A stretch of 64,000 bases of DNA. It comes from Neobacillus rhizophilus. GTDB taxonomy: Bacteria > Bacillota > Bacilli > Bacillales > Cytobacillaceae. The stretch is from the NCBI RefSeq assembly GCF_018343535.1, contig NZ_JAGYPF010000002.1, forward strand, positions 956,103-1,020,102. Reading direction: 5' to 3'. The notes beneath the pieces are model-generated. The model was not told the DNA's origin, did not search any database, and saw nothing but the letters and a program-made list of their open reading frames with translations. Positions 17,269 through 30,330 of this stretch are shown one piece after another. Each line of letters opens with the position of its first letter. The first letter of the stretch is position 1. The position numbers were made by a program, and so were the translations under genes.

Positions 17269-17936
17269 ATGAAACTTATATTGCTCTCAGGAGGTTCCGG
17301 GAAACGATTGTGGCCTCTTTCCAATGACTCCAGATCGTAGCAATTTTTAAAGGTGCTGTCACGATTTGATGATGAGCTTGAATCCATATTCTAAATATCT
17401 GGCGGCAATAAGATTTGAATCAATTAGTAAATCATGCTTATAGATTTACCTGTATTTGTATTAGGTGCTTCGAATCTTATGGTAGCAGCTAGTCCTTATG
17501 GTATTTTGGTTTCATAAAGATCCGCAAGCCATCAGGTCAAAGAAATTGTCAAAGATATCGAACAACGGCCTATGTTCGTGGAGCGCCGTTGGGGGCGGTA
17601 TCCTGTCTTGGAATACAAGAAATCCACTGAGGGAATGGAAGTACCGACAAAGCGATTGTTCGTTTTTGCGGGGCATAACCTCAGCTATCAATATCATCAT
17701 CACCGGAGTGAAGTATGAGTGGCTGTTGCAGGTGAGGGAAAATTCGTTCTGGAAGACAAATTGTCCATTGTAAAAAAGGGCGATGTGCTAACTATTCCAT
17801 TAAGCGCAAAGTTGGAATCAAGGCAAGTGAGGATCTTGAAATCAGGAAGTTCAAATGGGGAGTAAACTGGATGAAGGAGATATTGTTCGGTTGTTTATGT
17901 CACGGGAAGAAATGAAAGAAATCTATTGGAAGTGAG
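17269..17936 (+). pseudogene. mannose-1-phosphate guanylyltransferase relic (manC-like)
   Basis: The frame begins MKLILLSGGSGKRLWPLSND, the nucleotidyltransferase signature, then SRS-stop-QFLKVL, so an expected KQFLK Lys codon is now TAG. Later frames give FVLGASNLMVA, RWGRYPVLEYKKSTEGMEV and the C-terminal cupin LSYQYHHHRSEVWVA then GEGKFVLEDKLSIVKKGD. Several frameshifts and stops separate these blocks and the middle of the enzyme is missing. It would have made GDP-mannose for surface sugars. Confidence 0.75.
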
Positions 17937-17964
17937 TGAAAGTTCAGTTAAAACTTATGCATAA

Positions 17965-17991
17965 GGGCAATCCAGTTCTCAAGGATTGCCC
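17965..17991. terminator. hairpin between manC relic and next gene
   Basis: GGGCAATCC pairs with GGATTGCCC around a 9-nt loop, followed by TGAAAAATTTTT on the plus strand. It can serve both the relic and the minus-strand gene ending at 18002. Confidence 0.7.
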
Positions 17992-18001
17992 TGAAAAATT
18001 T

Positions 18002-18286
18002 TTAAAGTAAGAAATCAATCGTATCTTCAAGCTCAAACAATAACAAAATTTCTTTCGCAATGATTGCGCGCAGCACTCGTTCGGCCTTCCTGTTTGCCTT
18101 TTTTAAATCTTTCCTTGATGCTTTTTTACATTTAACATCCTTCACTGTTTTTCGAAGTATTTTTACCTCTGTTTCTAATAAATTTGCCAGTGATTGTTCC
18201 ATCAAGGCAATACCTGCCAGCTTCAATGTAACTACATCCCGCCTTTTGGGGATATGAAAATCTTTTGGAATTTCCGGTAAACCCAT
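18002..18286 (-). CDS. divergent display-family protein, module only
   Basis: A 94-residue, very Lys-rich protein. TLKLAGIALMEQSLANLLE, a basic linker with KKASRKDLKKANRK, and VLRAIIAKEILLLFELEDTID follow the same helix-linker-helix plan as the cluster module, but with low identity. The ATG follows GAGGAGGTCC. It is probably an ancestral or specialised member. Confidence 0.65.
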   Translation of the reverse strand: MGLPEIPKDFHIPKRRDVVTLKLAGIALMEQSLANLLETEVKILRKTVKDVKCKKASRKDLKKANRKAERVLRAIIAKEILLLFELEDTIDFLL

Positions 18287-18438
18287 TTTGGACCTCCTCT
18301 TTTCGTTATGCTTTTTACTGATTAAACCTCCGCAAATTTCTGCACACTATACCCTATGTTTTCAATATCTTTTTGTGCAATAGAAAGAAAAAACAATTCG
18401 TTCTTTAGAAAATGAGCCCAAACTGGACCCATAAATAA

Positions 18439-18464
18439 AACAGACAGCATTTTTGCGGTCTGTT
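18439..18464 (-). terminator. terminator overlapping the stop codon
   Basis: AACAGAC pairs with GTCTGTT, followed on the minus strand by TTATT. It touches the TGA of the small gene at 18464-18691. Confidence 0.65.
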
Positions 18465-18691
18465 CATTTTACAATTAACATCTTTCTCTTTTCGTCCGCC
18501 AGTTTCTTAAATTCTAGAATAGAATCCCTTATAGCCTTTATATCTCTTAATACAATAAAAAAATCGTCCTTTTCCTCCGCCGCTTCTTCAAGCATACTGA
18601 GGGAATTTAAAAGGTGAGTGAAGGATGATTCAATATGGGAGAGAGATTCTTCAAACATTTGGCTAAACTTTTCACTAACATGCTCCTCCAT
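18464..18691 (-). CDS. small coiled-coil protein
   Basis: A 75-residue charged, helical protein (HVSEKFSQMFEESLSHIESS, LNSLSMLEEAAEEKDDFF, SILEFKKLADEKRKM). The ATG at 18691 follows AAAGGGGGAAA. It is not clearly a member of the display module family. It may be an accessory coat or exosporium component judging from its position. Confidence 0.55.
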   Translation of the reverse strand: MEEHVSEKFSQMFEESLSHIESSFTHLLNSLSMLEEAAEEKDDFFIVLRDIKAIRDSILEFKKLADEKRKMLIVK

Positions 18692-18765
18692 GTATATTTC
18701 CCCCTTTCCCATGGAAGACAAGACAAAAGTGATTAATCTTTGGGGTCTTTATGATCTGTACATTT

Positions 18766-19668
18766 TCAATGCCTTTTTTTGCATTTATGACAAACAATTT
18801 TTTCCTTTTTGATGACCTCTAGTGTATTTTCCAATTTCTTTAGTAAAAGCCATTCCTTCATCACAATGGTTTCGAGCATTTGTCTTACCGAATGATTTAT
18901 ATCAAGGATGTCATCATTACATGGTTTAGTAGGAAAATTGCCCTTTTTGCCTACAAAGGCTTTGATTTTTTCGGCTTCAGCTTTAATAAGTTTGGCTAGA
19001 GCCTTTTCTTCCTTAGCAATGGATTCAATTAATTTAAACAGAACTTTATCTAATGATCGTTTTTTACGGCGTTTCTTCGAGGAGCGTTTTTTTCGATTTC
19101 TACTGCCACTACTGCCACAACTACCACTGCTACCACTGCTACCACTGCTACCACAACTACCGCTGCTGCCGCTGCTGCCACTGCTGCCACTGCTGCCACG
19201 GCTGCCACTGCTGCCGCTGCTTCCGAAGCTGCCGCTGCTTTCACTGCTTCCGAAGCTGCCGCTGCTTTCACTGCTTCCGAAGCTGTCGCTGCTTTCACTG
19301 CTTCCGAAGCTGTCGCTGCTTTCACTGCTTCCGAAGCTGTCGCTGCTTTCACTGCTTCCGAAGCTGTCGCTGCTTTCACTGCTTCCGAAGCTGCTGCTGC
19401 TCTCGCTGCTTCCGAAGCTGCTGCTGCTCTCGCTGCTTCCGAAGCTGCTGCTGCTCTCGCTGCTTCCGAAGCTGCTGCTGCTCTCGCTGCTTCCGAAGCT
19501 GCTGCTGCTGTCGCTGCTTCCGAAGCTGTCGCTGCTTTCGCTGCTGTGGATACCTTTATGCGGATGTTTTTTACTGGTGCTACCTCTGCTGCTACCACTT
19601 CTGCCACTACTGCCGGGACCTTTATGCGGTCGCTTTGGGCCACCATCCTTGTCATGATGCTTCGGCAT
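18766..19668 (-). CDS. Ser/Gly repeat protein with C-terminal display module
   Basis: A 300-residue protein. A basic N-terminus (residues 1-40) leads to 13 copies of a nonapeptide (SSESSSSFG and variants) at 42-158, a SSG tract and a basic patch KKRSSKKRRKKRS. Residues 205-300 are the cluster's helical module in diverged form (LIESIAKEEKALAKLIKAE, MLETIVMKEWLLLKKLENTL) and end in CHKCKKRH. The module is therefore C-terminal here, the reverse of its relatives. The ATG follows AGAGGTGTGG. The serine repeats are plausible glycosylation sites. Confidence 0.75.
   Translation of the reverse strand: MPKHHDKDGGPKRPHKGPGSSGRSGSSRGSTSKKHPHKGIHSSESSDSFGSSDSSSSFGSSESSSSFGSSESSSSFGSSESSSSFGSSESSSSFGSSESSDSFGSSESSDSFGSSESSDSFGSSESSDSFGSSESSGSFGSSESSGSFGSSGSSGSRGSSGSSGSSGSSGSCGSSGSSGSSGSCGSSGSRNRKKRSSKKRRKKRSLDKVLFKLIESIAKEEKALAKLIKAEAEKIKAFVGKKGNFPTKPCNDDILDINHSVRQMLETIVMKEWLLLKKLENTLEVIKKEKIVCHKCKKRH
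19195..19545 (-). repeat. 27-nt coding tandem repeat (13 units)
   Basis: The units encode SSESSSSFG, SSESSDSFG and SSESSGSFG. Blocks of identical variants (four SSSS, four SSDS, two SSGS) indicate recent slippage or unequal crossover, so repeat number is likely to vary between strains. Confidence 0.85.
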
Positions 19669-19718
19669 TGTTCCACACCTCTTTTTGATTTTTTTTCACA
19701 CGGTATATATATGTGTTA

Positions 19719-19877
19719 ATGCCCGGATTGGTGTTTAAAAACATAACGTGGCGAAAAAGAAATTCGAAAGATGCTAAAAGAAGAGCTATAGAAAACGAAT
19801 TACAACCATTGGAGGGAATACCATATTGGTTAGAATTTACTCTTACTAAATTTGATGGGACCGAAATGGCAGTATAA
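19719..19877 (+). pseudogene. small plus-strand frame, probable relic
   Basis: A 52-codon frame (MPGLVFKNITWRKRNSKDAK ... LEGIPYWLEFTLTKFDG) with no ribosome binding site. The C-terminal part looks like real protein, so it is probably the tail of a lost gene. It marks the end of the accessory region before rpoN. Confidence 0.3.
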
Positions 19878-19977
19878 CAGGAACAGGTGTTTAAACTGAC
19901 TAATTAAATCCAACCAACTAATTCCCATTCACGAATTCACCCCTTTCATGTAAAATAAAACAGAAGGGGGGAAACGT

Positions 19978-21300
19978 ATGAATTTTAAGGCAGGTTTATG
20001 GCAGCAACAAACTCTGAAATTGACCATGACGCAGGAACTGTCCCAGGCGATTGCCTTATTGCAGTATTCAGCGCAAGAATTGACAGCATTTTTAGAAAAT
20101 AAGGCACTTGAAAATCCCCTAGTACAAATTGAAAATGTCAATGAGCGACCGATGAATCCGCTGCTTGACCGGAACCGGCGCAAACATCAAAAGACGGAAA
20201 AAGACTGGATTGAGCAGATTGGCACAAAGCCATACTCGCTTGAGGAACAATTAATTTCACAGTTAAATATATCAAAGCTACCGGCGGGGGAGTTAAAGGC
20301 AATTCGCTATCTTATTCAGAATTTAGATGAAAACGGTTACTTTACCGGCGATTTACACGAGGTAGCTGCAACATTAAGAATACCGCTTGAACTGGCTGAA
20401 GACGGCCTGGCCGTTCTCCAGACGCTTGAACCGGCGGGAATTGGGGCGAGAAGCTTGCAGGAATGCCTGCATATCCAGGTAGATTATCTTTTGCCTGACA
20501 ACGAGCTCGCCAAAAAAATTATTTCGGACTATTTTGTCCCGTTTGCCGAAAAGAAATGGAAGCAAATTGCGAAGGAGCTACAGGTCTCGTTAAAAGAGAT
20601 CCAAGATGTTTTTGACGAGATCCAATTTTTGAACCCGAAACCGGGGGCGCTTCTAGGAAAAGAGGCAGCCTCTTACATCATTCCAGATGTGATTATCGAA
20701 CAAACACAAGAAGGGCTAATCGTCCGAATGTTTGATGACCCCATACCGAAAATTAGTTTTAATAATAAATATTTTCATAAATTTAAGGACCAGGATCAGC
20801 AGGTCAGCAAATTTCTTCATGAGAAGGTACAGGATTATCAATGGATTTTAAAAAGCATTGAGCAGCGAAAGGAAACGCTGACAAGGGTAGTTACCAAGAT
20901 TGTCGAAAAGCAGCCGGCTTTTTTCCAAAAGGGTCCGCAATATTTGGCGCCGATGACGATGAAGGAAATTGCCTCCGAGTTGGATGTTCATGAATCGACT
21001 GTCAGCCGGGCAGTTCGGGAAAAATATGTGCAAACTCCGATTGGGACGTTTCCGTTGAAATCGTTTTTCTCGAGTACTATCCAAACCGTATCTGAGGAAG
21101 AGTCCACCTCGTCGACACAGGTAAAGAATGCTATTAGCAAGCTGATTGAAAAAGAAAATAAAGAAAAGCCGCTTTCTGATCAGGATATCGCGGAGCAATT
21201 AAAGGTCTTGGAGGGCATCGTCGTCTCTAGAAGAACGATTGCCAAATACCGGGACCAACTTGGCATCCCGTCTTCTTCGAAGAGGAAGAGGTTTAACTAG
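19978..21300 (+). CDS. rpoN: RNA polymerase sigma-54 factor (SigL)
   Basis: A 440-residue protein of normal length. Region I is Gln/Leu-rich (LWQQQTLKLTMTQELSQAIA), a core-binding region follows, then the helix-turn-helix STVSRAVREKYVQTP and the C-terminal RpoN box-type sequence SRRTIAKYRDQLGIPSS. It directs RNA polymerase to -24/-12 promoters and needs AAA+ activators, one of which is encoded at 35634. The start ATG follows AAGGGGGGAAAC. It is placed upstream of the cggR operon as in many bacilli. Confidence 0.97.
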   Translation: MNFKAGLWQQQTLKLTMTQELSQAIALLQYSAQELTAFLENKALENPLVQIENVNERPMNPLLDRNRRKHQKTEKDWIEQIGTKPYSLEEQLISQLNISKLPAGELKAIRYLIQNLDENGYFTGDLHEVAATLRIPLELAEDGLAVLQTLEPAGIGARSLQECLHIQVDYLLPDNELAKKIISDYFVPFAEKKWKQIAKELQVSLKEIQDVFDEIQFLNPKPGALLGKEAASYIIPDVIIEQTQEGLIVRMFDDPIPKISFNNKYFHKFKDQDQQVSKFLHEKVQDYQWILKSIEQRKETLTRVVTKIVEKQPAFFQKGPQYLAPMTMKEIASELDVHESTVSRAVREKYVQTPIGTFPLKSFFSSTIQTVSEEESTSSTQVKNAISKLIEKENKEKPLSDQDIAEQLKVLEGIVVSRRTIAKYRDQLGIPSSSKRKRFN

Positions 21301-21355
21301 CGGGGGCATTTGGGATAAGCTGCCCCCAGGATAAAAGGTAGAAAGGATACAAACA

Positions 21356-21604
21356 ATGCCGCAAACAATCATTACCCTATATACAAGAAACGGCTGCCCT
21401 CTATGCGACAAAGCGAAAGCGGCCTTGCTCGAGCTGAAGGAGGAATATGATTTCTCCCTGGATGAAATCGATATTGAGCAGGATGATGAGCTTCATGAGC
21501 GCTATGGGCTGATGATCCCGGTTGTCCACATTGATGGGGAAGAAGCTGCTTACGGGTTCATTAACAAGTTTGAAATAAGTAATCGTTTGCAAGAAAAATC
21601 CTAA
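21356..21604 (+). CDS. glutaredoxin family protein
   Basis: An 82-residue thioredoxin-fold protein. ITLYTRNGCPLCDKAK carries the redox pair CPLC, and MIPVVHIDGE provides the cis-Pro loop. It lies between rpoN and cggR and probably ends the rpoN transcript; a GGGGGCA/TGCCCCC hairpin at about 21302-21327 separates it from rpoN. The substrate is unknown. Confidence 0.88.
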   Translation: MPQTIITLYTRNGCPLCDKAKAALLELKEEYDFSLDEIDIEQDDELHERYGLMIPVVHIDGEEAAYGFINKFEISNRLQEKS

Positions 21605-21614
21605 GTTTTATTGG

Positions 21615-21643
21615 TTGAATTAAATTTTCACTCCTGCTACAAT
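21615..21643 (+). promoter_or_regulatory. sigma-A promoter of the glycolytic operon
   Basis: TTGAAT and TACAAT are separated by 17 nt. The promoter lies about 105 nt upstream of cggR with the CggR operator downstream of it, the arrangement used for roadblock repression. Confidence 0.8.
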
Positions 21644-21680
21644 AAAAAACGTAGTAAGGGTGATTTTTTTTTGGTGGTTG

Positions 21681-21716
21681 TGGGACATAATATGTCTATG
21701 GTGGACATTTTTTGAC
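21681..21716 (+). promoter_or_regulatory. CggR operator
   Basis: TGGGAC-N6-TGTC-N4-GTGGAC-N6-TGAC fits the tandem-repeat CggR operator (consensus CGGGAC-N6-TGTC-N4, twice). CggR bound here blocks the operon, and fructose-1,6-bisphosphate relieves it in B. subtilis. Confidence 0.88.
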
Positions 21717-21747
21717 CAACTGCATATAATAAAGGAGTATGGAAAGC

Positions 21748-22770
21748 ATGCAGTCATTCATCGATATGACAAAAAGATTATTGCCCGATTTCCTTCCAGT
21801 CCTGCAAAAACGTCATTCCATCCTAAGATACATAGGGATGATGCAGCCTGTAGGCAGGAGGAGTTTAGCCACAAGCCTTGGACTAACCGAAAGAATCCTT
21901 CGTAGTGAAGTAGAATTCCTCAAAGAGCAAAATCTTATTTATACAAACAATGTAGGAATGAGTTTAACTCTTGAAGGAAAAAATTTGCTTGAGGATTTAA
22001 ACGGATTTATGCGTGAGTTGAAGGGTATCGACGTCATGGAGCTGGAACTAAAACATCAGCTTGGCATCAAGAAGGTCATCATTGTTCCAGGAGACAGCGA
22101 CGAATCGCCCATGGTAAAAAGCGAGCTTGGCAAGGCGTCTGCAGCCTGCATGAAAAAGCTTTTTCAAGGGGAAAATATCATCGCTGTTACAGGCGGTTCA
22201 ACGATGGCTGCCGTAGCGGAATGGCTGTCACCTGAAGCCTCAGGCAAGGAATTGCTGTTTGTACCGGCACGAGGCGGGGTTGGCGAGGATGTTCAAAATC
22301 AAGCCAACACGATTTGCTCCAATATGGCGCAAAACACCCATTCAAGACACCGCGTCTTTTATGTTCCCGATCAGGTCAGCACGGAAATTTATGACTCCTT
22401 GATTAAGGAACCCGGCATCCACGAAGTTTTGGAATTAATCCGCTCAGCCAACATGGTTCTCCATGGAATTGGGGATGCTATGACAATGGCCGAACGGCGC
22501 AAGACGAACCCTGATATATTGGAAAAGCTGGAAAATGGTAAAGCTGCCGGTGAGGCTTTCGGCTATTATTTTAGCGAAGCAGGCGAGATTGTCCACAAAG
22601 TGGTCACCATTGGGCTTCAGCTAGAGGATTTGGCAAAGATTCAAAACGTGATTGCAGTCGCTGGCGGAGCGTCAAAAGCGAAAGCAATCAGGGCTTATAT
22701 GAAGCAGGCACCGCCATCCACGATATTAATTACGGATGAAGGGGCCGCAAACAATTTATTAAACCAGTAA
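21748..22770 (+). CDS. cggR: central glycolytic genes regulator CggR (SorC/DeoR family)
   Basis: A 340-residue repressor. The N-terminal winged helix (HSILRYIGMMQPVGRRSLAT, LGLTERILRSEVEFLKEQNL) is followed by a phosphosugar-binding domain (IAVTGGSTMAAVAEWL, LHGIGDAMTM, VIAVAGGASKAKAI). The start chosen is the ATG at 21748, ten bases after AAAGGAG; the ATG at 21739 lies only one base from it. It is the first gene of the cggR-gapA-pgk-tpiA-gpmI-eno operon. Confidence 0.96.
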   Translation: MQSFIDMTKRLLPDFLPVLQKRHSILRYIGMMQPVGRRSLATSLGLTERILRSEVEFLKEQNLIYTNNVGMSLTLEGKNLLEDLNGFMRELKGIDVMELELKHQLGIKKVIIVPGDSDESPMVKSELGKASAACMKKLFQGENIIAVTGGSTMAAVAEWLSPEASGKELLFVPARGGVGEDVQNQANTICSNMAQNTHSRHRVFYVPDQVSTEIYDSLIKEPGIHEVLELIRSANMVLHGIGDAMTMAERRKTNPDILEKLENGKAAGEAFGYYFSEAGEIVHKVVTIGLQLEDLAKIQNVIAVAGGASKAKAIRAYMKQAPPSTILITDEGAANNLLNQ

Positions 22771-22779
22771 TAGTTAATG

Positions 22780-22797
22780 AAAAGGATTATTCCTTTT
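22780..22797 (+). promoter_or_regulatory. stem-loop between cggR and gapA
   Basis: AAAAGGA-TTAT-TCCTTTT forms a 7-bp hairpin followed by TAATAATAAA. In B. subtilis the cggR-gapA mRNA is cut near the end of cggR and a stem-loop protects the gapA part. This hairpin is at the matching place, so it may be the stabiliser; partial termination is the alternative. Confidence 0.5.
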
Positions 22798-22806
22798 TAA
22801 TAATAA

Positions 22807-23844
<1,038 letters not shown>

Positions 23845-24008
23845 TTCTTTTTCAGAATCCCGTTGGATAGGAATGGAATTTTTACCGCAAACTATTTATA
23901 ATGATTAATGGTATTCCAAGGGGAGTGGGTGATGGGAGCCCCTCTCCTTTTTTACTGTGTTTTACCAGGGATTTTTTCAATAGCCATACATAAGGAGGTC
24001 CTTTTTCG

Positions 24009-25193
24009 ATGAACAAAAAGTCAGTAAAAGATGTTGATGTGAAGGGTAAACGCGTGTTTTGCCGGGTGGATTTCAACGTTCCAATGCAGGATGGAAAAAT
24101 TACCGACGAAACGCGAATTCGTGCGGCACTGCCAACGATTCAATATTTAATGGAACAGGGTGCAAAAGTAATTCTGGCGAGCCATTTAGGCCGACCAAAG
24201 GGCAAAGTGGTTGAAGAAATGCGACTAACTCCAGTAGCGGTCCGCCTGTCTGAACTGCTTGGAAAAGAAGTGAAGAAAGCAGATGAAGGCTACGGCGATT
24301 CTGTTAAAGCATTAATCGACTCCATGACTGAAGGAGACGTTTTATTGCTTGAAAATGTTCGTTTCTACCCTGGTGAAGAAAAGAATGATGCAGAACTTGC
24401 GAAGTCATTAGCAGAGCTTGCTGATGTTTACGTAAATGATGCATTTGGTGCTGCGCACCGTGCCCATGCCTCCACAGAAGGAATCGCACACCATTTGCCA
24501 GCAGTATCAGGCTTCTTAATGCAAAAAGAGCTTGATGTTCTTGGCAAGGCATTGTCAAATCCGGAACGTCCATTCACAGCAATTATTGGCGGGGCAAAGG
24601 TAAAGGACAAAATTGGTGTTATTGAAAATTTATTAGAATTAGTCGATAACTTGATTATTGGCGGCGGCCTTGCTTATACGTTCGTTAAGGCACAGGGCCA
24701 TGAAATCGGTAAATCGCTGCTTGAAGAAGACAAAATTGACTTAGCTAAATCCTTTATGGAAAAAGCAAAAGCGAAGGGCGTTAACTTCTATATGCCGGTT
24801 GATGCGATCGTTGCTGACGATTTTTCAGCCAATGCCAACACAAAAGTGGTTGCGATCGAAGAGATTCCTGCCGATTGGGAAGCATTAGATATCGGACCAA
24901 AAACAGCGGAAATTTACCGCGATGTCATTCAAAAATCCAAGCTTGTCATTTGGAACGGGCCAATGGGTGTGTTTGAAATCGATAAGTTCGCTGGCGGTAC
25001 GAAGGCTGTTGCACAAGCTTTGGCAGATGCTGAAGGTGCGTATTCCGTTATTGGCGGCGGCGATTCTGCAGCGGCAGTTGAAAAATTCGGCCTTGCTGAA
25101 AAAATGAGCCACATCTCCACAGGCGGCGGCGCTTCACTGGAGTTTATGGAAGGAAAAGCACTTCCAGGTGTAGTGGCGTTGAACGATAAATAA
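24009..25193 (+). CDS. pgk: phosphoglycerate kinase
   Basis: A 394-residue monomeric kinase. [20 protein letters not shown] near 20-40, [10 protein letters not shown] near 57-66, and the C-terminal nucleotide domain with GGAKVKDK and [15 protein letters not shown] are all intact. It makes ATP from 1,3-bisphosphoglycerate. AAGGAGG precedes the ATG. The 164-nt gap from gapA has no terminator that I can see. Confidence 0.98.
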   Translation: MNKKSVKDVDVKGKRVFCRVDFNVPMQDGKITDETRIRAALPTIQYLMEQGAKVILASHLGRPKGKVVEEMRLTPVAVRLSELLGKEVKKADEGYGDSVKALIDSMTEGDVLLLENVRFYPGEEKNDAELAKSLAELADVYVNDAFGAAHRAHASTEGIAHHLPAVSGFLMQKELDVLGKALSNPERPFTAIIGGAKVKDKIGVIENLLELVDNLIIGGGLAYTFVKAQGHEIGKSLLEEDKIDLAKSFMEKAKAKGVNFYMPVDAIVADDFSANANTKVVAIEEIPADWEALDIGPKTAEIYRDVIQKSKLVIWNGPMGVFEIDKFAGGTKAVAQALADAEGAYSVIGGGDSAAAVEKFGLAEKMSHISTGGGASLEFMEGKALPGVVALNDK

Positions 25194-25215
25194 TTTTATC
25201 TGCAAATTTAAGAGG

Positions 25216-27631
<2,416 letters not shown>

Positions 27632-27651
27632 GAGTTCGCTTAAAAAATTTG

Positions 27652-27770
27652 ATTCGCCTTTAGAACGTTGAAATTCGCCAATAGAATGCTGGCATTCGCC
27701 AATAGAACCGCGAAATTCGCCAATAGGACTTCCGAATTCGCCAATAAAACCTGAAAATACGCTAACAGGA
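27652..27770 (+). repeat. 21-nt-period repeat between gpmI and eno
   Basis: ATTCGCCAATAGAA-type phrases begin at 27652, 27673, 27694, 27715, 27736 and (variant ATACGCTAACAG) 27757. All five intervals are exactly 21 nt. The filler between them is not conserved. The phrase differs from the pgk-tpiA array, but the period is the same. Confidence 0.9.
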
Positions 27771-27802
27771 TGTAATTTTCATCTAAAATTAACAGAACTT
27801 AA

Positions 27803-29137
<1,335 letters not shown>

Positions 29138-29151
29138 TTATTAATAAAATT

Positions 29152-29187
29152 AGGACCTCCTGCTGTACTTGGCTGGAGGTCCTTTTA
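29152..29187 (+). terminator. glycolytic operon terminator
   Basis: AGGACCTCC pairs with GGAGGTCCT around a 14-nt loop and is followed by TTTATTATG. Confidence 0.9.
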
Positions 29188-29213
29188 TTATGTTTTCGGG
29201 GGTTACTGTTTGA

Positions 29214-29262
29214 ACTATCGGATAAAACTTGTTTACTGTCGTAAGGAGTTTTTTCACTGTCG
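29214..29262 (+). repeat. three-copy 21-nt-period repeat after eno
   Basis: ACTATCG at 29214 and ACTGTCG at 29235 and 29256 are spaced exactly 21 nt apart. It is a short array of the same type as those at 25216 and 27652, with a third phrase. Confidence 0.6.
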
Positions 29263-29374
29263 CAGCATCCATTTATGAAAAAATTGGAATAAAAAGCAGG
29301 GAATCAACTTGCCTTTGTATAATAATACTTAGATAACAACATTGTTTAAAACAGATAGACTGGGGAAGATGGGA

Positions 29375-29917
29375 ATGAAAAAAATTCTGAAAAGGTTATC
29401 GAAGATACAGTGGGTGCTTATAATTGTTGCTGTTCTTGCTGCCGGATACTATCTTTTCAACGGAGCTTTGCCTTTTCAAAAAGTAGATGTCACCATGAAG
29501 GAGCAAAAAACAAAAAGTGGGGAAACCGTCATTCAAATTGAGGATGCTGACCTCAGCCAAATTGCAGTCGAGTTCCCAATGGATATGTCAGAAACCGCAA
29601 TTCAGGATGCTATTCACAAAATGTCTCACCAAAAGGTGATCGCCAATAAAAAGTGGGGAGCAATCCCTTTAACAAAGGAACGGGTGGAAAGATTGCTGGA
29701 AATAGTCAATACCCACCCCGCCAAATATGAAAATGCTACCCTTTACATTGCCATATTAAATCGCTGGGATAAAGGGGAGTTTTCCCGGGTCGATAACGAC
29801 CACAATGCTATTTGGAATCTTCAAGGAGGAACCATTGGGAAAGCGACTGGGGTATTATCATTAGATGAGGAAAAGGCGTATATTGAGAAAAACTTCCATA
29901 TTAAGGTAAAGCAATAA
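29375..29917 (+). CDS. DUF6241-like membrane-anchored protein
   Basis: A 180-residue protein with one N-terminal transmembrane helix (VLIIVAVLAAGYYLF) and an extracellular domain with VEFPMDMSETAIQDAIHKMS, VIANKKWGAIPLT, and DNDHNAIWNLQGGTIGKATG. I recall this pattern from the DUF6241 family, whose function is unknown. The ATG at 29375 is 6 nt after GGGGAAG; TTG at 29342 is an alternative. Confidence 0.7.
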   Translation: MKKILKRLSKIQWVLIIVAVLAAGYYLFNGALPFQKVDVTMKEQKTKSGETVIQIEDADLSQIAVEFPMDMSETAIQDAIHKMSHQKVIANKKWGAIPLTKERVERLLEIVNTHPAKYENATLYIAILNRWDKGEFSRVDNDHNAIWNLQGGTIGKATGVLSLDEEKAYIEKNFHIKVKQ

Positions 29918-30034
29918 ACCTTTTCACACTGTCCTCCAATCCAAAACATGTCACATAAACGTGTATTGTTAAAAAGGCTTAATTATGGTAAATTTAATAT
30001 ACTGTGTATTGTACGTCTACAGGAGGTGGCCTTC

Positions 30035-30268
30035 ATGCATGCATTATTAGTTACATTATTAGTGATCGTAAGTATCGCACTGATTGTTGTTGTCTTACTT
30101 CAGGCAGGTAAAAGCGCTGGTTTATCCGGTGCCATTTCCGGTGGTGCGGAACAGTTATTCGGTAAGCAAAAAGCACGTGGACTCGACTTGATCCTTCATC
30201 GAATCACAGTCGTCCTATCAGTCCTATTCTTCTTGCTCACCTTAGCCGTTACCTACTTCAAAATCTAA
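30035..30268 (+). CDS. secG: preprotein translocase subunit SecG
   Basis: A 77-residue protein with two membrane helices ([20 protein letters not shown] and the C-terminal [17 protein letters not shown]), joined by the conserved loop [19 protein letters not shown]. It is part of SecYEG. The ATG at 30035 follows AGGAGGTGG. It starts the secG-est-rnr-smpB-ssrA block typical of bacilli. Confidence 0.96.
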   Translation: MHALLVTLLVIVSIALIVVVLLQAGKSAGLSGAISGGAEQLFGKQKARGLDLILHRITVVLSVLFFLLTLAVTYFKI

Positions 30269-30280
30269 TATAACTAAACA

Positions 30281-30307
30281 AAAACCCGGCCCCGCGCCGG
30301 GTTTTCT
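30281..30307 (+). terminator. secG terminator
   Basis: AAAACCCGGC and GCCGGGTTTT form a GC-rich stem ending in T's. Confidence 0.88.
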
Positions 30308-30330
30308 GCGTTTCTGCAGGAACGTGAGGG

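Noticed and set aside
17498..17773. 91-codon plus-strand frame
   Set aside because: It lies in the manC relic in the wrong frame; the cupin sequence is seen in a neighbouring frame.
19195..19545. Possible CRISPR array
   Set aside because: The units are contiguous, with no unique spacers, and lie inside a coding region. There are no cas genes.
18908..19676. Long Leu/Pro, Ala-rich and Cys/Arg-rich frames over the Ser repeat
   Set aside because: They are shadow frames of the 27-nt coding repeat. The minus-strand Ser/Gly frame has a ribosome site and continues into the family module.
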